Assembly (NCBI GenBank): GCA_016098155.1
Contig: JAAAJB010000210.1
Span: forward strand, 13,957-53,594
Length of the DNA stretch: 39,638 nt
Reading direction: 5' to 3'
DNA from: Actinomortierella ambigua
Taxonomy: Eukaryota; Mortierellomycota; Mortierellomycetes; Mortierellales; Mortierellaceae
Shown: piece by piece, positions 11,831 to 24,546 of the stretch
How positions within the stretch are numbered: the first letter of the stretch is position 1
Layout of the letters: every line of letters begins with the position of its first letter
The notes under the pieces: generated by a model
The model's input: only the letters and a program-made list of their open reading frames with translations
Told to the model about the DNA's origin: nothing
Database searches by the model: none
Made by a program: the position numbers and the translations under genes

Positions 11831-11840
11831 NNNNNNNNNN
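11831..11840. other. Assembly gap (10 N)
   Basis: Ten unknown bases. A GT-rich sequence resembling the spacer of the adjacent inverted repeat resumes on the far side. The true distance and orientation across the gap are therefore not established. Confidence 0.98.
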
Positions 11841-14800
11841 TATGTTTGTGTGTGTGTGTGCGTGTGTGTGTTTGTGTGCGTGAGTGCGTATAAGTGTGTG
11901 TGTGTGCGTCTGATTGTGTATTTTGTGTTGTATTCATACATAGCGTGTCGATGTCTGACATGGTCGAAGGGAATAGTGGGAATTTGGCTTTAAAGTGTTA
12001 GAAGGAAATAAAAAACACGGCAGGATGGAATGGGATGAGGAGAAAAGAATGATGGAGAAGGAAGGGAGGAAGGAGAAAGAAAACAGCAAAAAGATTGGAA
12101 AAGTTGCTAGGTCGCTGCGTTGTATTGCTGTGTTGTTTGCGGACATTGGGTGGGGGACGGAAAACAAAAAAAAAGATCTAAAGGCTAGAGGACACAAAGG
12201 GGACCCTTGCATGCACATTCGAGGTCCCTTGGGCACGATGGTATGAATAGAGTTGAGAGGCGAGCATCTCTGAAATGGTTTACCCCATGGTGTGTGTGCG
12301 CATGTACTTTTTTTTCGTGGGTGGATACGTGCCTGTGTGTGGAGAAACCTTTTGCTTTGAGGAACCACGGCAACCAGCTCAGGATACGTGCTCTCTCGCA
12401 CGCATACTCTCTTTCTCTCCTCTACCGCTCTCCTACGCGATCTGACCATGTTTCCCAAGACGTTCACAGCAGGATCTCTCAGGCAATGGTATTCCGAAAA
12501 CATACTTGCATGGTTGTGTACAAGTAGAGCACTGAGGACAAGGAGAAAGAGATAGGAAGAGGGAAAGCAGCGAGGTAGGACTAGAGCAATGACAGACGCA
12601 CACAAACAAGCACAAAGAGAAAGAGAAAGAGAGCGCAAGAAAGATAGAGAGTAAAACAGCGAACCCGCAACAATAAACAAGGGAAGGACGAAGAGAACGA
12701 GCAGGAAGGGGGTATATATCAAGGGGAGATCAACAGGCCGCCGAGAGAAGAGTGAGAATGAGAGAGGCGGAAAGAATTAAAGAGAGAGCATTGTATACAT
12801 TGCAATATTGCTTCGGGGTGCCACGCTGCTCCCAATGATCCGATGCTTCTGTCTTTCTCTCCCTCTCTCTTTCTTCTATCTCTCTCTCCTCTTCCTTTGA
12901 CAATCTCTCTCCTCATCTTGGCCAACAAAAATGTCTTCAACCATAAGCATGTAGACATGGACCTCACCGTCTATATGGACAAGTTACTTACGTTCACTGT
13001 ATATCTGTGTATCTCGGATGCTTTGGCAGGCTATTATTGTAGAAAACAGATTTTGTTCAGTAAAATAAAATAAATGATCGCGATGTATGAAACGCGACAG
13101 GAGCAGGTTGTGTGGCTACTGGGGGGGGAGGGGGGAGATTTGTGTGTGTTGCGTACGTGCGTGGTTGGAACACACGACGCTGATACTCGCACGAGTTTGT
13201 GGCAAAAAGGAGAGGGAGGAGGAGAGTAGTAGGGAGGGTTCATATGTCGAATGCAGGAGACAAGCCTGCGACACGCTTGACCCAGGGAGCAACACACCGT
13301 ACCTGTGGCAAATTGAAAGATGAATGATAGCAATCAAGACGAGGATGTCGGTGGTGGTGGGGGGGGGTGGGCAGTCTAATGTACGAGCCTATGTATGCAT
13401 GCGTCTGTGGCCTTCCAAAGATACTGTCGGTACAAGTAAAAAAAGAACAAGAATAAATAAAAAGGATAAAAGAAGATGAATACGCGAATGGAACACAGGA
13501 ACAGAGGCAGGGTGTGCGGAAACGAGAGTGAGAAAGAAAGAGCCTCTGCAGACGTGAAGGAAAGAGTAGTCAACTGCCTAATGCGCCAGAAGACGAGCGA
13601 GAGAGGAGTGACAGCGAGAGATGAGCTGGAGTATGTAGTGAAATGCCGAGCAACTGGTGAGTGAAGAGAGAAGGGAAGAGGGAAGAGAGAGAGAGGAGAC
13701 AGGCAACGAACCAACGGCTCAATGTTTGGATGAACTTGAAGAACAAGGAGGTACTGAGAGAGCAGCCCGATGTGGCCTCAAAGGACGATAGATCAACAGA
13801 AGGAAAGGAGAGGCTAGTTGAATGAAGGATTGCCGAGGCACAGCTGTGAATGAAGCGTGAAGACACAAACGACGGAGGAAGATGTACACCGAGAACAAGA
13901 AGAAGTGAGGGAGATGGGCAAGCAGGTCGGTCCAAAGGGAGACAGAGAAGTTTGCCAGCGAGAGATTGAGTGTAATGGGTGTGTATGTAGCGCGGTGTCA
14001 AAGAGGAAGGAAGAGGAAAGAAAAGGAAGGAAAGCAAAGGGATCAGGAAAATAAAGGGAAGCAGGGTGTTTGTGTGTGTGGAGAGAGGCGTGAGGGAGGA
14101 GGAAAGAGTACCCTTGCTTGTTTCTTTATATCGGCATGCTAAACGATCGGATTGTCGATTGCTCTCAGTGCCCCATGCGTCCAACAACAGACATGGTCGA
14201 TGGGGGAGAAGGGGAGGGGGGAGGGGGGAGAAAGGGGAAGCAGTAACGTTCAACGCGCACAATCTCTCCCTCTCTCCCAGTAAACAACAACAACAAACGC
14301 CATGAGTGAGAGAGACGCGGATGAAGGTGGCTACAGTGCAATAGACGAGGGAAGTGTAGCATGACATGACCCTCTTTCGCCCTCTTCCAGTTCTCGCAGC
14401 CCCGCAGCCGGGGAGGGGGGGAGGGAACACGAAAGTGAAAGAGAAAGAGAGGCGTCAATTTCCCACTGTTGATTGTTGTCTCTTCGTTGCTGCAGCCGAG
14501 AATGTTTGAATTGGATTGACTGGAAGAGCCAGGTAACGAATGGTAGGTAGGGTGTTTGGATGTCCCACCTTCTTTCTATCCCCTCCACATTAAAAACATA
14601 CAATTTTTACGGAAAATATTGCATATGTAGGCAATTCAATCGAAAGGCGGTCGATGGAGGACAAGAGGAAGAGGACGGGGACGAGAGAGAAGACAAAAAA
14701 AAAAGAAGCAACTCCGGGGTCATTGAGGTCATCATAGCCTTCTCTTTTCTCCTTTGTTTTCATTCTTTTGTTCTCTGCACGATGGCGGCAGAGACTCGCC

Positions 14801-15815
14801 CGCTGGCTCTCTGGAGCCCGTCTCGCTTCAGGGCTGGCTGCAGACGACTTGTCCAAGGGGAGGGAGCAGAGGGACAGAGCAAGGGAAGCAAGTATGATAT
14901 AGAGCATCGGAAGAACAATCCTGCACTGAATCGTCGCGGTAGTTCATCCCATCCCTCGAATGGCTATGGCTATTGCCAATGGCCCCATACCATATTCCTT
15001 GATGAGCCAATCGACTGTGGCCGTTACTTTGAGTGGACCTGCTAGCCACACTGACTGCTGCTGCCTGCAGATTTCTTTCTCTCTCCTCCACTCACTCACT
15101 CACTCGAAGAGCCATATACTGCCAGAGGTTGGATGCAAGGGAGAAGAGAGAGCTGGACACCAAACAATGAAGAGACAGAAAAGGAAAGAAGGCACGCGCC
15201 TTCCTCTCTCCTCCACACGCGCGTCATCCCTCTTTCACTCTCTCATGCTGCCTCCTCCGCCTGCTCACCCCTCCTCGCCCTTTCGCGTTCTATTGGGGCC
15301 ATGTACCCTTGTCTCTATCTCTCTCTCTCTCTCTTTTGCCCTCTCTTACCCTTTCATTCTTTCTCTTCCTCTCTCTCTACCTCTGTTGCACGTACTGACG
15401 CTCTTCAGACACAAATCATGGATTGCCAGGTGGACACCCCTCCCCTCCCCGACAGCAACACTGACCGACTTTCACCACCATAGTCCGTAGTAGGACACGT
15501 TTATTGTGATATACTTGCCATGCCCGCTTCTTTTCCCTCTTGACGAGCTATCCTACGGTCATCGAAACGAACGAACAATGGACCCAGTCTGTGTGCTTTG
15601 CCTTTTATTTTGTGCTTCCTCCCCCTCCTCATCCTCCTCCTTTTGTCTTCTCCCCTATCCTGCTGACCACCATCCAGTCCCCTCCCCCTTCCTCTTCCCT
15701 CCTTCCGTCGTTGTTTTTCCGTTGAATTTCAAAGAGCATGGTCAATGCAGATGGAGACCCAAGAGGGACAACAAAAATGCAATAAACTAAACTCCCCTTC
15801 GTTTGCAAGAGAATA

Positions 15816-15850
15816 GAAGGAAGGAAGGAAGGAAGGAAGGAAGGAAGGGG
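15816..15850. repeat. (AAGG)n microsatellite
   Basis: A tetranucleotide run of about eight AAGG units in the gene-poor region. It is followed by GT-rich sequence. Confidence 0.9.
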
Positions 15851-18478
15851 TGTGAGTGTACGTGTGTTTGTGTATGTTTTCGTGGTGGACACGCGTGTAC
15901 AGCAATTATGCAAAGTGTGCAACACGCACAACTTAACAACTCCACAGACTTAAAATCCTGCCGTGACAGGAGTGAGATCCGGGTTTGGAGGAGGAGGGAG
16001 GGACGAAGAAGAGGAAGGGAGAAGGAGTGAAAGAAGGGAGAAAGGAGAAGGACAAGAGGAAAGAGGGGGATGGTGGTGGATGAGTGGGGGGGGGGGAGAG
16101 AAAGAGAATAGGTGGTTCCTCTTTCTCCTTCTCCTCCTCCTCCTATTCTTCTTCCTCCTTTGTGGCCCTTTGGCCTTCCAACCATTCATCTATCCTTCCG
16201 TCTGTCCGGGCGCAAAGGACCCTGAAAAAAAGGTAACGCCACGCGTCACCCACAAGTCGTTTCATACGGGCGAGAAACCACACTTTTGCTTACCACCAAT
16301 CGAGGAAAGCCTTTTGAGCGCATTGGTCGTTACTGGGACTTTTGGTCTAATGAATGGCCCACCGGAAGAAGAGGAGGAAGTAAATCAAGACTCCTTCTGA
16401 CCCTCTTACTCCTCCAACTCAGCAAGATGGGAAGAGTGACAGTAACAAAGCCATGAAGCATGAGGCAACACGCGAAGGGGTTGAATATAAAAAGAAAAAA
16501 GAAAAAAATAAGAAAAAGGCGGTGCACACACCTCGCATTGTGTTCAAAACAGCACAGCACCATTGAGCACTGGGAATTATCGTGTGCGCAACAGGCAAAC
16601 AGACTCCACAACTACCCCTCTCTCTTCTTCTCCCTGTTCTTCTCCCTCTCTGTCTCCTTCGCTCCCTCCCTCACTCCCTCGCGCTCTCTCTCTTTGTTTC
16701 TCTCTCTGTCTCCCTTCATCCATCTGGATATCATTATTGTGGCCCATGCCTTACTGGCTGCCATGCTTGTGGTGGACCCTGTCCGAGACTGATTAAAGTT
16801 TGTAGCTCTTTCTTGCATTGGTTTCCTTTTGTTGGGATACCATTTGTCTGTTTAGCTGCGAAGGCTGGGATTGGTCCCAGCTGTTGGGAAACCACATTCG
16901 CGTTTGTCCGTGTGTCTAAGAAGAGGGAGATCTCTTTAACTCTATCCATCCGTACTCCCTTGCGCCCGGCCACTTTCTTTCTCTTCTCTTTTGCATCTGC
17001 CTTGCTAACGCCTGTCCGCACGCACCCTATTGCCAGCCCATTGACTTCCCCCCCTCCCACCTACCATCACAACATCCCACCTGCGCCAAGAACCATTCAC
17101 CTCGTTCAAGAAACTGCTGTGTGGACAAAAGAGGGAAAAAAAAAAGAACACGCGCATGAAGAGCAGTTCTTCACGCTAGTCGAACACAAACCAAAACAAG
17201 CGGAAAGACCTCCACCAGGAAACGCAGCCCACAAACTTACCTCTCTGTCCTACGACTGTCATGCATAGAACACGCCCCTTCAGCCATTGTTTTGCTCCCC
17301 AAGCCATGTATACTCAAGGCATGAGCCAGGACACAGGATTCAGAACCAACTAACAACGATACAAAAAAAAAGAAAGAAAGAAAAAAAAGAGAACAATGCC
17401 CAAGGAACTTTCTTCCGTGATGGGCCCGCTTCTTTATTTTTTTTTTTCATGGCATTTTACAAACCTCCACTGGCTCATGAAAAAAACAAAAAAAAAAAAA
17501 AACAGGCTATGTTTAGCGATTATCTGCTGTCCTGATGAGAGTACTTTAGCCTTTACGCCGCCATGAACCCTTGGAGTATTCTCTAGAACCCGAAGACAAA
17601 GACAATGAGCTGTCGAGTGCACCAAAAGAGCAAAGACTCGAAAATGAAGCCTTTGGCTCTTCGAGGCTGTTTTTGTATTTTGTCTCAAACGTTGAAGCTC
17701 GCAGATACTCCTCTTCTCGCAACCAGATGCTCTCTCCTTGTTAACACATGACGAGGTGTGTTCTGGACACTGTACCAACATTTGTCGTCATTTAGAGAAT
17801 AGAGAACTATGAACCAACTTCTATCGTGTAGCCACTCATTTGAACATACCTCACATGTTTGCAAATCAGCATGTGTGGGAGAGATGGCCACGCGTCTGCG
17901 GCTTTTGAATTCATCAAAACAACACGCGCCGGTATGTTCGCACCGCCAACAACAAGGAGAGGTATCTCTCTCTCTCTCTCTCTCTCTCCTTCACATCCAA
18001 TCATAGAAGCGTGCCCTTGCAATTAAGTAGGCAGACCCCTCATCTTCTAAACTTCAATGAATCATTGGTCTCTTTTTGTTGTTGCCATTGTTTCCCAACA
18101 AGGGACAAAAAAATGCGATTTCGGATCTCCTTCTCTGCCCCATGGCCGTTGGAAGCATGACCCCTTGTGCACTAGACAAACGTGAACAACAATAAACAAA
18201 GGGGGGACGAGTGAGTGAAAGGGAAGGACAGGGGATCTTTCAGGGGCGCATGGCGTGAAGAACCCTACAGTGAGTGAACAACAAGCAAGCCTCTCCTCTA
18301 AATCCACAACTCAAAAAAAAACAAAAGGCACGATCTGTTCTTGCATGAAAATGCCTATGGTGTACGAGCAAAAGAGTATGTCTCCCAAAGCGCCAATATC
18401 ACCCTTCCGTGACACTGTCTCGGCCTTTAACTCTTGTTCCTGTTTAGGATCTGCACCGCCGCACTGGGCACTCCCATC

Positions 18479-18499
18479 TTTTTTTTTTTTTTTTTTTTT
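18479..18499. repeat. Poly(T) tract
   Basis: A run of about 21 T in the gene-poor region. It could be a mononucleotide repeat or the footprint of a retroposed poly(A) tail. No retroposed coding sequence is recognisable beside it. Confidence 0.7.
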
Positions 18500-20875
18500 A
18501 CTCCCTACTGCATCAACTTTCTTGCTCGTCTCAGGACTCACTCCACGCAGGAGAGACAGCCGACTGGGCGTAACCCCACACACTCCCTCTCCTTCTTCAC
18601 ACGTACATATCTCGACCATGCATTGGCGCACGGCATGTCTCTCTCTCTCTCGCTCTCTCTTTCCTCCTTCTAGTCTGTCGATCTGTCAATGTTGGCTATT
18701 TATGCGCTAACTTTTTCCTTTGTACCGTTCTGTCCTACGCGTCGCGTCCTTTCGATCGATCTGTAGAGGAACCTTTCCCGCTACTTGTGAAAATGAATTT
18801 TGAGAGGCACATCTTCAAACTGGTTAGGCAGCGCGTGCAGTTTCTATGTTCTTTCTTTTTCGGAGAAAACTCGGGGGGGGGGCAGTAAGTCGCGCCTCCT
18901 CCCTTCATTTTTGTTTTTTTTTCTCACCTCCCTTTGGCTTTACCTTCCCCCCCTCCTCTCTCTCTCCCCTCCTTCCACCCCCTTTTCCTTTTTTTCCTTT
19001 TTACCCTGCATGATCATTAGTGAACGAAAAAAAGGTACATTGTTTCCTGCATGATCCTTCGCGCTCATTCTTGTTCACTTCAACTCCTCTCCCCATGCCC
19101 CTGCTGCTTGGCATTTTTGACCGAGAAGGAAAAGTCATTGATTCTTCACTGATTTGCAAAACGGCTGATATCAGGCCTGGATAATTACTGATCGCAGGTT
19201 TGTGGGTCCTAGGAAACATTGCAGCGATAGCTGGACCCGATTCCCCATGCGCCATTTTTTAAACCGTTGTTCCTGCAGCAAGCTACATTTGCTCTCGAAT
19301 TATCCTTTCTTTTTTTTTCTTTGTGCATCCCTGAACTTGACAGGAGAGAACAAAAGAAACACCTCCTCCCCACCCCACTCCCTTCCCCTTTAAAATATTG
19401 CGTCTAGAGAGAGCGCGCGCCATGACTCGGCTCTCAATTGCCGATTGAAAGGGAACTCCAAAGCAGTTGAGGGGGAAATCTGCCTGGGGCAACTGCGGAA
19501 AACACTTCATCCACAGACCATCTGGAGACAAACCCACCCTCAGAGGCATAAATGCATCCGTTCGTTCAAATTCATTCCTTGGTCATTTTTGATTTCGCTC
19601 TTTCACCTATCGCGGATTGAATTTGGGGGGGGGGGGGTGTGCAGAGAGATGAGGGAATGTAAATGTGTGTGGTAGACTTGCCTACGCCCCACTTTTGCCC
19701 TTTCTTTAAATTACCTACATCGCGATAAAAAATTAAAAAAAGAAAAATGCACGAACCATACCCTCCATGACCATTGTTTCTTTTCTTGGACAGAGACTCG
19801 TGTGTGTGTATTTTGTTCGGCTGGCCTTCCAAAGACCCCTCTTGTCACTCCTGCTTCCTTTTGCTGCACCCATTGAGTGACAAAGGCGTGGGGGGGGGCA
19901 GTTAGGGTGGTTGTTCATTTCCATGTGGTCCCACGTCATGGCTAGTGCAATGTGGTCTGCTCTGCTAGGTTGAAAAAGCGTGGCGTGGTGTGAACGTGTG
20001 TCATTGTGGCCACCTCTCGCACCTCTTTTTCCAACTTGATGCTCACTCCCCTTGTTTTCCAGTGAGGACACACCCCATTATCTTTCCTCTTTGATGATGT
20101 GTCCCTACCATTCTTCTGTAGCTTCTTTTTTCTCTCTCTCTCTCTCTCTCGCTCTCACTCCCCTGTTTTGCCGGTTGCTTCCTTCCTTCCCACTCCCCCT
20201 TTCTCCATTCGGGCTCATGTTTACTATTGGGAGGAAACTTGTTCTCCCCTGCATTGAAATCCCCCAGCCTTTGCGTTCATGCTCCCTCCTTTCTCTCTCT
20301 CTCTTTCTTTGGTTCTTTTCTGTGCTTTGGGACAGATGAATCGATCGAGTTATGCCATTTTTTTTTGAAAACAAATGACGAGAGTACTACACTCGCCCTG
20401 TTGCATTCATGCAGATGTTTAAACACACGCACAAACACACGCAAAACAGGGCACGAAGAGGGGTGAGAAGTTACGCCCCGTCTGTGAAAACTGAGGATGA
20501 CGAGGGAAGGGCTGGGCACAACAACAGTGGAGCGAACACAAAAAAATAATCTTTCTTGGTCAAAGAATGAACACAAAAAGCGATTTGTATCCTCGCGTTG
20601 TGCCACGTTTTTTCATTGGTAGTCCTTAGATCTTCCACCTCAAAATAAGCAAGCACCTAAACAGTTTGTTTCATTTGTGCATGCATCTTTTTTCTTTTCT
20701 TGTCTAATCTCTTGTGTTGCTCCTACCACAAAAAACGCCGAAAAAAAATGGGAGGTCGACAAGGGTAGACGTTGCTTCCTCCTCTTCCTCTTCCTCCCTT
20801 CCCGTCTTATTGGCAAGTGCTCTTCTTCCCGCTTTTCATGCATCCTGGCTCAGTCTCCCAATCCCCTCTCCTATC

Positions 20876-23800
20876 TCACTTCTTCTTATCAGAAGACATG
20901 TACAACGGTGCCCGCTGCAAGACAGACTCGAGGAGCGAATGACCATTCAAGATCTGGGAAGTACACATCACAAAGTCCCGTTGTCCACTCTCTTGCGACG
21001 CCAGGAATCGGGTCGCCGAGATTTCTGTGTAGGTACACCCGCCTAAGAAGAAGACAAGCGAGATTCTAGGCTGTCCACTCATACCTAATAGTGACACAAA
21101 GGGGGGGGGGAGAGTAGAGCAGTGGGATGTGGGGCCATTCCAAGGTTCGTTTTGGTTAGCAACATATCAACTGTTCTCCTTCTTGGCTCTTGCCCTCCCT
21201 CTTTGTTCCATGCCTCCTTCCCCCTGTTCCATGCGTGGTTTCCAAATAAATAAATAAAATTAGAGGGTACCAACTTACGCTTAGAGGATCGAGGCTGGCC
21301 ATCATCGATTCGCTGCACTTCATCAAAAGTCCGTCCAGGCAACATGCGCAAGACATCTTCAAAGCCCTTCCAGCCGCCATGGAGTCCACCCTCCTTGCTA
21401 GAACCGCTGCCACCACTGCCGCCACTGCCACCACCACCTCCACTACCTCCACTTCCGCCAGCACCAGCCTTGCCACCGCCTCTGGAGCCATCATTTCCAC
21501 GCTGGACGACACACTGGATCAAGCGGACGCTCAGTGGAGCATAACCGGAGTAGACATAGGAGATATCGTTGGGGTTCATCTCATTGACCTCGTCGACGAT
21601 CAAGTGCAGGCTCTTGCTGACAAGACTGTAGGTGTTCTTGGTAGTGGTTTGGCGGGTCAACATGCCGAGTTGGCGCAGGTTTTCAAGAGTCTGGATATGT
21701 TCAAAGCCATACGTCTCGAGAATCTCGTGCTTGAAAAACTCGAATTGCTTCTGCTTCAAGCCGCCGTTCACGAGCGAGTACAGACACAGCAGCCGGAGGA
21801 CTTGTGTCAGTGGCGCTTGCTTGTTGATCATCTCTTCGATGTATTCAGGCTCCTTGGTGGTGTTGATACCTGCTACTAGATCTATCATTTAAAAGAAGGG
21901 AAAAGTGGATACGATGAACATCCGGTCATTTTTAAAACAGCCTAGAGGGATGGATCTATTTTTTTTTTTGTAGATTTCCCCACTTACTCTGCTGGACTTC
22001 AAGAATCCGATTGAAATCGTCCGACATGGTATAGTTCATAATTTCCTCCGCAAGCGAAGTATCTATGTTGTCGAATCGAGAACATCGATCAAAGCAGGAT
22101 AAGAGAAAGAGAGGAATAAGATAATCAGTCAATTTGATCGAAATGCCCCCCAAACACCACATCATAAATCGCGACTCCCCGTTCTTTTCTCGTTTTTTCT
22201 TCAAACTTTACGAAGACGCAATGACTGGTGCTCTGCTGCCAATCCGCCCATCTTGGAGATAAACTGCCGGATCTGGGGCACGGTCCTGGCATTGTGCCGC
22301 TCTTCATAGTCGGCATTGATCCGCTTGGCCACCTTGTTCAACAATCCGCCCACGACCGAAAAGTTGAGGTCGCGTAGATCACTAAACAGCTTGTCACCTC
22401 CGTTCAGTGGCACCTTCTTCTTCTTGCCCGCCGTCCCCGCCGCGGCTCCCCCCGTCGCAGAGGTGGATGCTGCTCCTGCGGATGCTGATGTGGCGGATGT
22501 CGCGCCCTTTGCCTGTGCGGAGGGTGCTGCCAGCGAGGCATCTACTTCTACAAATGCTTTTTTTTTTACCACAAAAAAATAAAAATTAAAAAAGGGAGAT
22601 TATGAGTTTCATATACACGTAATCACTTTTTATCACCTTTGTTGTCAAAAAGAGAGAAGAAGAGGAAAACTCACAGTTTTTGATATGAAAGAGCTCATCG
22701 ATCAATCCCTCATATGTCAGCTGGGTGCAGAGAGGTGTGACGAGATCCACGCCGCGGTCGATGATAATGAGTGAGTCAATATGCTGCGACAGCTGCATCG
22801 TCTGCGCCATCCCGGGGTCATCCACCGCCATCTCCCGTCGCATCCGGAGCATCATGTCACAAAGTGACTATTTAAAAAAACAAGAAAGAATGGAAGAATA
22901 GAACAAGAACACATAAGAAGGAAGAAGGGCGTAAGTCTGTAACAACTCATAGCTGGCATATCGTCCCAATTCTGTTTTTTTCTTTTTCTTTTTTTTTTTT
23001 TGAGCCTCTTCTTTCTTCTCCTCTCCTTTCGTGCTCACCTTGGAATAGTCGCCTTTGCCGAGAATGCGTGGGAACAAGCCATAGATCCGTTGGAGTCGCA
23101 TGAGAGCCTTGGCAGCATAGTAGATAGAGGTGGTATCATGCTCCAGATACAACTCCCGGAAAGTAGTGTCGGTTTCCAGACTCAGCAGGTCATCCTCCAG
23201 GGGAATAAAGTCCAATTGGTACTCGCCCTTGGTGATGTCTCCAAAGACGCCCTCTTTCTCGAGCACGTTCTCGCACAGCTCCGTCCTCCGCGGTACAAAG
23301 AAGAGTGAGTATGTGTACGATCCTGACTGGTTTGGTTCCTGGGCGTGTGTGCGGATGTGCTCTATTGTTGGATTGTTGCATGAAGAAAGAGTAAGATCGC
23401 GCGAACAAACGAGTATGCTCTCGTTCCTTGCAGCTTCATCTCTTCGTCTCCTTCTTCTTCTTCTTATCGGACCGTATACGTGCCTGCAATGTATCGCATG
23501 TAGTTCACTTGAGGCCTACAGATGTAGATGAGGTTTCTGCATTCTGTCTCCAGGGGTCCTGGTTGAAGATGATAGACTTTTTCCACGCCATGGTCCTAAG
23601 GTGGTGGAAACCCAGGAATTCAGGGGCCGAGGAACAGATCGGGCATTGAGTATGGAAGGAGATGACTCGCGTTTGGTCCATACACGACAAGAGTATTCCT
23701 TGACAACAACAGTAACACTACCCACCTTGAGAAGCGTAAAGTCGGTAATTAAGCTGAGAGGTCCGCTGAGGTTTGGGTCGAGAATCAGTCCCTTCTTTCC

Positions 23801-24118
23801 TTGAACCTAGTCACAAAGCAAAGAACGGAAAGGAAAGGAGAAGAGAGGAGGGGAAAGTATGAGATGGATATCTGTAGAATGACAAGGGCCACATCGTGTT
23901 CCGAGAAGAAAGAGGCAGACAAGAGCAACGGGGTGGCAGGGAATGTAATTCTGCATGAAACGTACAGAGTCGAGGACATTGACGAGTTCCTTGCGGGCAA
24001 TGTCCCTGAGCGAGTCAATGTTGAGCAAGGTGTGTCCGAGATGGGCTCCTGCTGGCTGAGGAGTGGCAGCAGCGGCAGCGGCAGCAGCGGTACCAGTGGG
24101 GGCGGTGGATGAGGACAT
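20876..24118 (-). CDS. VPS33: VPS33, Sec1/Munc18-family vacuolar sorting protein (nine exons)
   Basis: Vps33 is the SM-protein subunit of the HOPS/CORVET tethering complexes and chaperones SNARE assembly at the vacuole and endosome. Exons are 23966-24118, 23726-23806, 23484-23595, 23039-23361, 22675-22867, 22212-22556, 21988-22062, 21279-21881 and 20876-21084. They total 2094 nt and 697 residues; yeast Vps33 has 691. Diagnostic segments are KKGLILDPNLSGPLSLI, CRPQVNYMRYIA, LFFVPRRTELCENVLE, GEYQLDFIPLEDDLLSLE, IIIDRGVDLVTPLCTQLTYE, KNSFVEVDASL, MSDDFNRILEVQQNLVAGI and LVFFLGGCTYTEI near the end. An Ala-rich N terminus, an Ala/Ser/Gly-rich insert in exon 6 and a Gly/Ser-rich insert in exon 8 are lineage additions. 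Seven introns are GT-AG. The third (23362-23483) fits only as GC-AG. The gene is divergent from the membrane-protein gene at 24547. Confidence 0.96.
23362..23483 (-). other. GC-AG intron in VPS33
   Basis: Exon 3 ends ATTGCAG and the intron begins GCACGT. The acceptor is AACAATAG, before AGCACATCC. Joining gives the conserved MRYIA followed by EHIRTH and then the VPRR motif, in phase. No GT donor nearby preserves both the conserved block and the frame. Confidence 0.7.
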
Positions 24119-24546
24119 GGATGCGCCTGTTGTCGTGGTCGTTGTTGATGGCGTTGGCGTTGTTGAACTTTGGCTGCTGCTGGGAAAACCGACTGGTAAG
24201 GTGTGTGTGTGTTATATGTCGTACGCTCCTGTGGAGTGTGCTCACGCGAAAGGTCAGCGTGACTTTATAATTTTTTTTTTTTTTTTTGCCCAGCGCCGTT
24301 TTCGTGGTCCCCCCCTTTTTTTCTTCTTCTCGCGCGATCATGATCTAAATCCTCTTTTGTTTCTTTTCGTTCGTTTCTTTTCTTATTCTCCCTTTCCCAC
24401 AACAACACAACTCTTCCTCAAACACTGCCCTGTACCCCACTCCACCCCACCTCACCTCACACCTTTCCATTTTCCTCAACGACAACCCACGGATTTATAA
24501 AGGAACAGGACCCAATACCACATAGAAATAAGAATTTAAAGGACCA
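24119..24546. promoter_or_regulatory. Shared divergent promoter region
   Basis: These 428 bp separate the start codons of VPS33 (minus) and the YhfC-like gene (plus), so they must contain both promoters and both 5' UTRs. A long T tract lies at about 24270-24287, next to a TTTATAATTT element. A CT/CA-rich segment at 24350-24480 is typical of fungal 5' leaders. No specific factor site is claimed. Confidence 0.6.

Larger units (their letters stand above)
9532..20875. other. Gene-poor, microsatellite-rich 11.3-kb stretch
   Basis: I find no reading frame here with a recognisable domain, and no chain of short exons joined by plausible splice sites. Frames of 60-290 codons occur on both strands, but they encode repeat-derived Ser/Leu/Phe or Arg/Glu/Lys peptides. 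The stretch contains one 10-N gap, a 53-bp inverted repeat, an AAGG run and T or G homopolymers. No complete tRNA cloverleaf was found. Intron-rich or non-coding RNA genes cannot be excluded by eye. Confidence 0.45.

Noticed and set aside
11158..11961. 267-codon minus-strand frame
   Set aside because: It runs through the N gap and both arms of the inverted repeat, and its peptide is mostly His/Thr from CA repeats.
13570..14430. 286-codon minus-strand frame
   Set aside because: A Ser/Leu-rich peptide translated from CT-rich DNA, with no conserved motif and many competing frames.
15935..15985. Anticodon-loop-like ACTTAAAATCCTG
   Set aside because: It resembles a tRNA-Leu anticodon region, but no D-arm precedes it and the downstream ATCCGGGTTTGG is not a proper T-arm.
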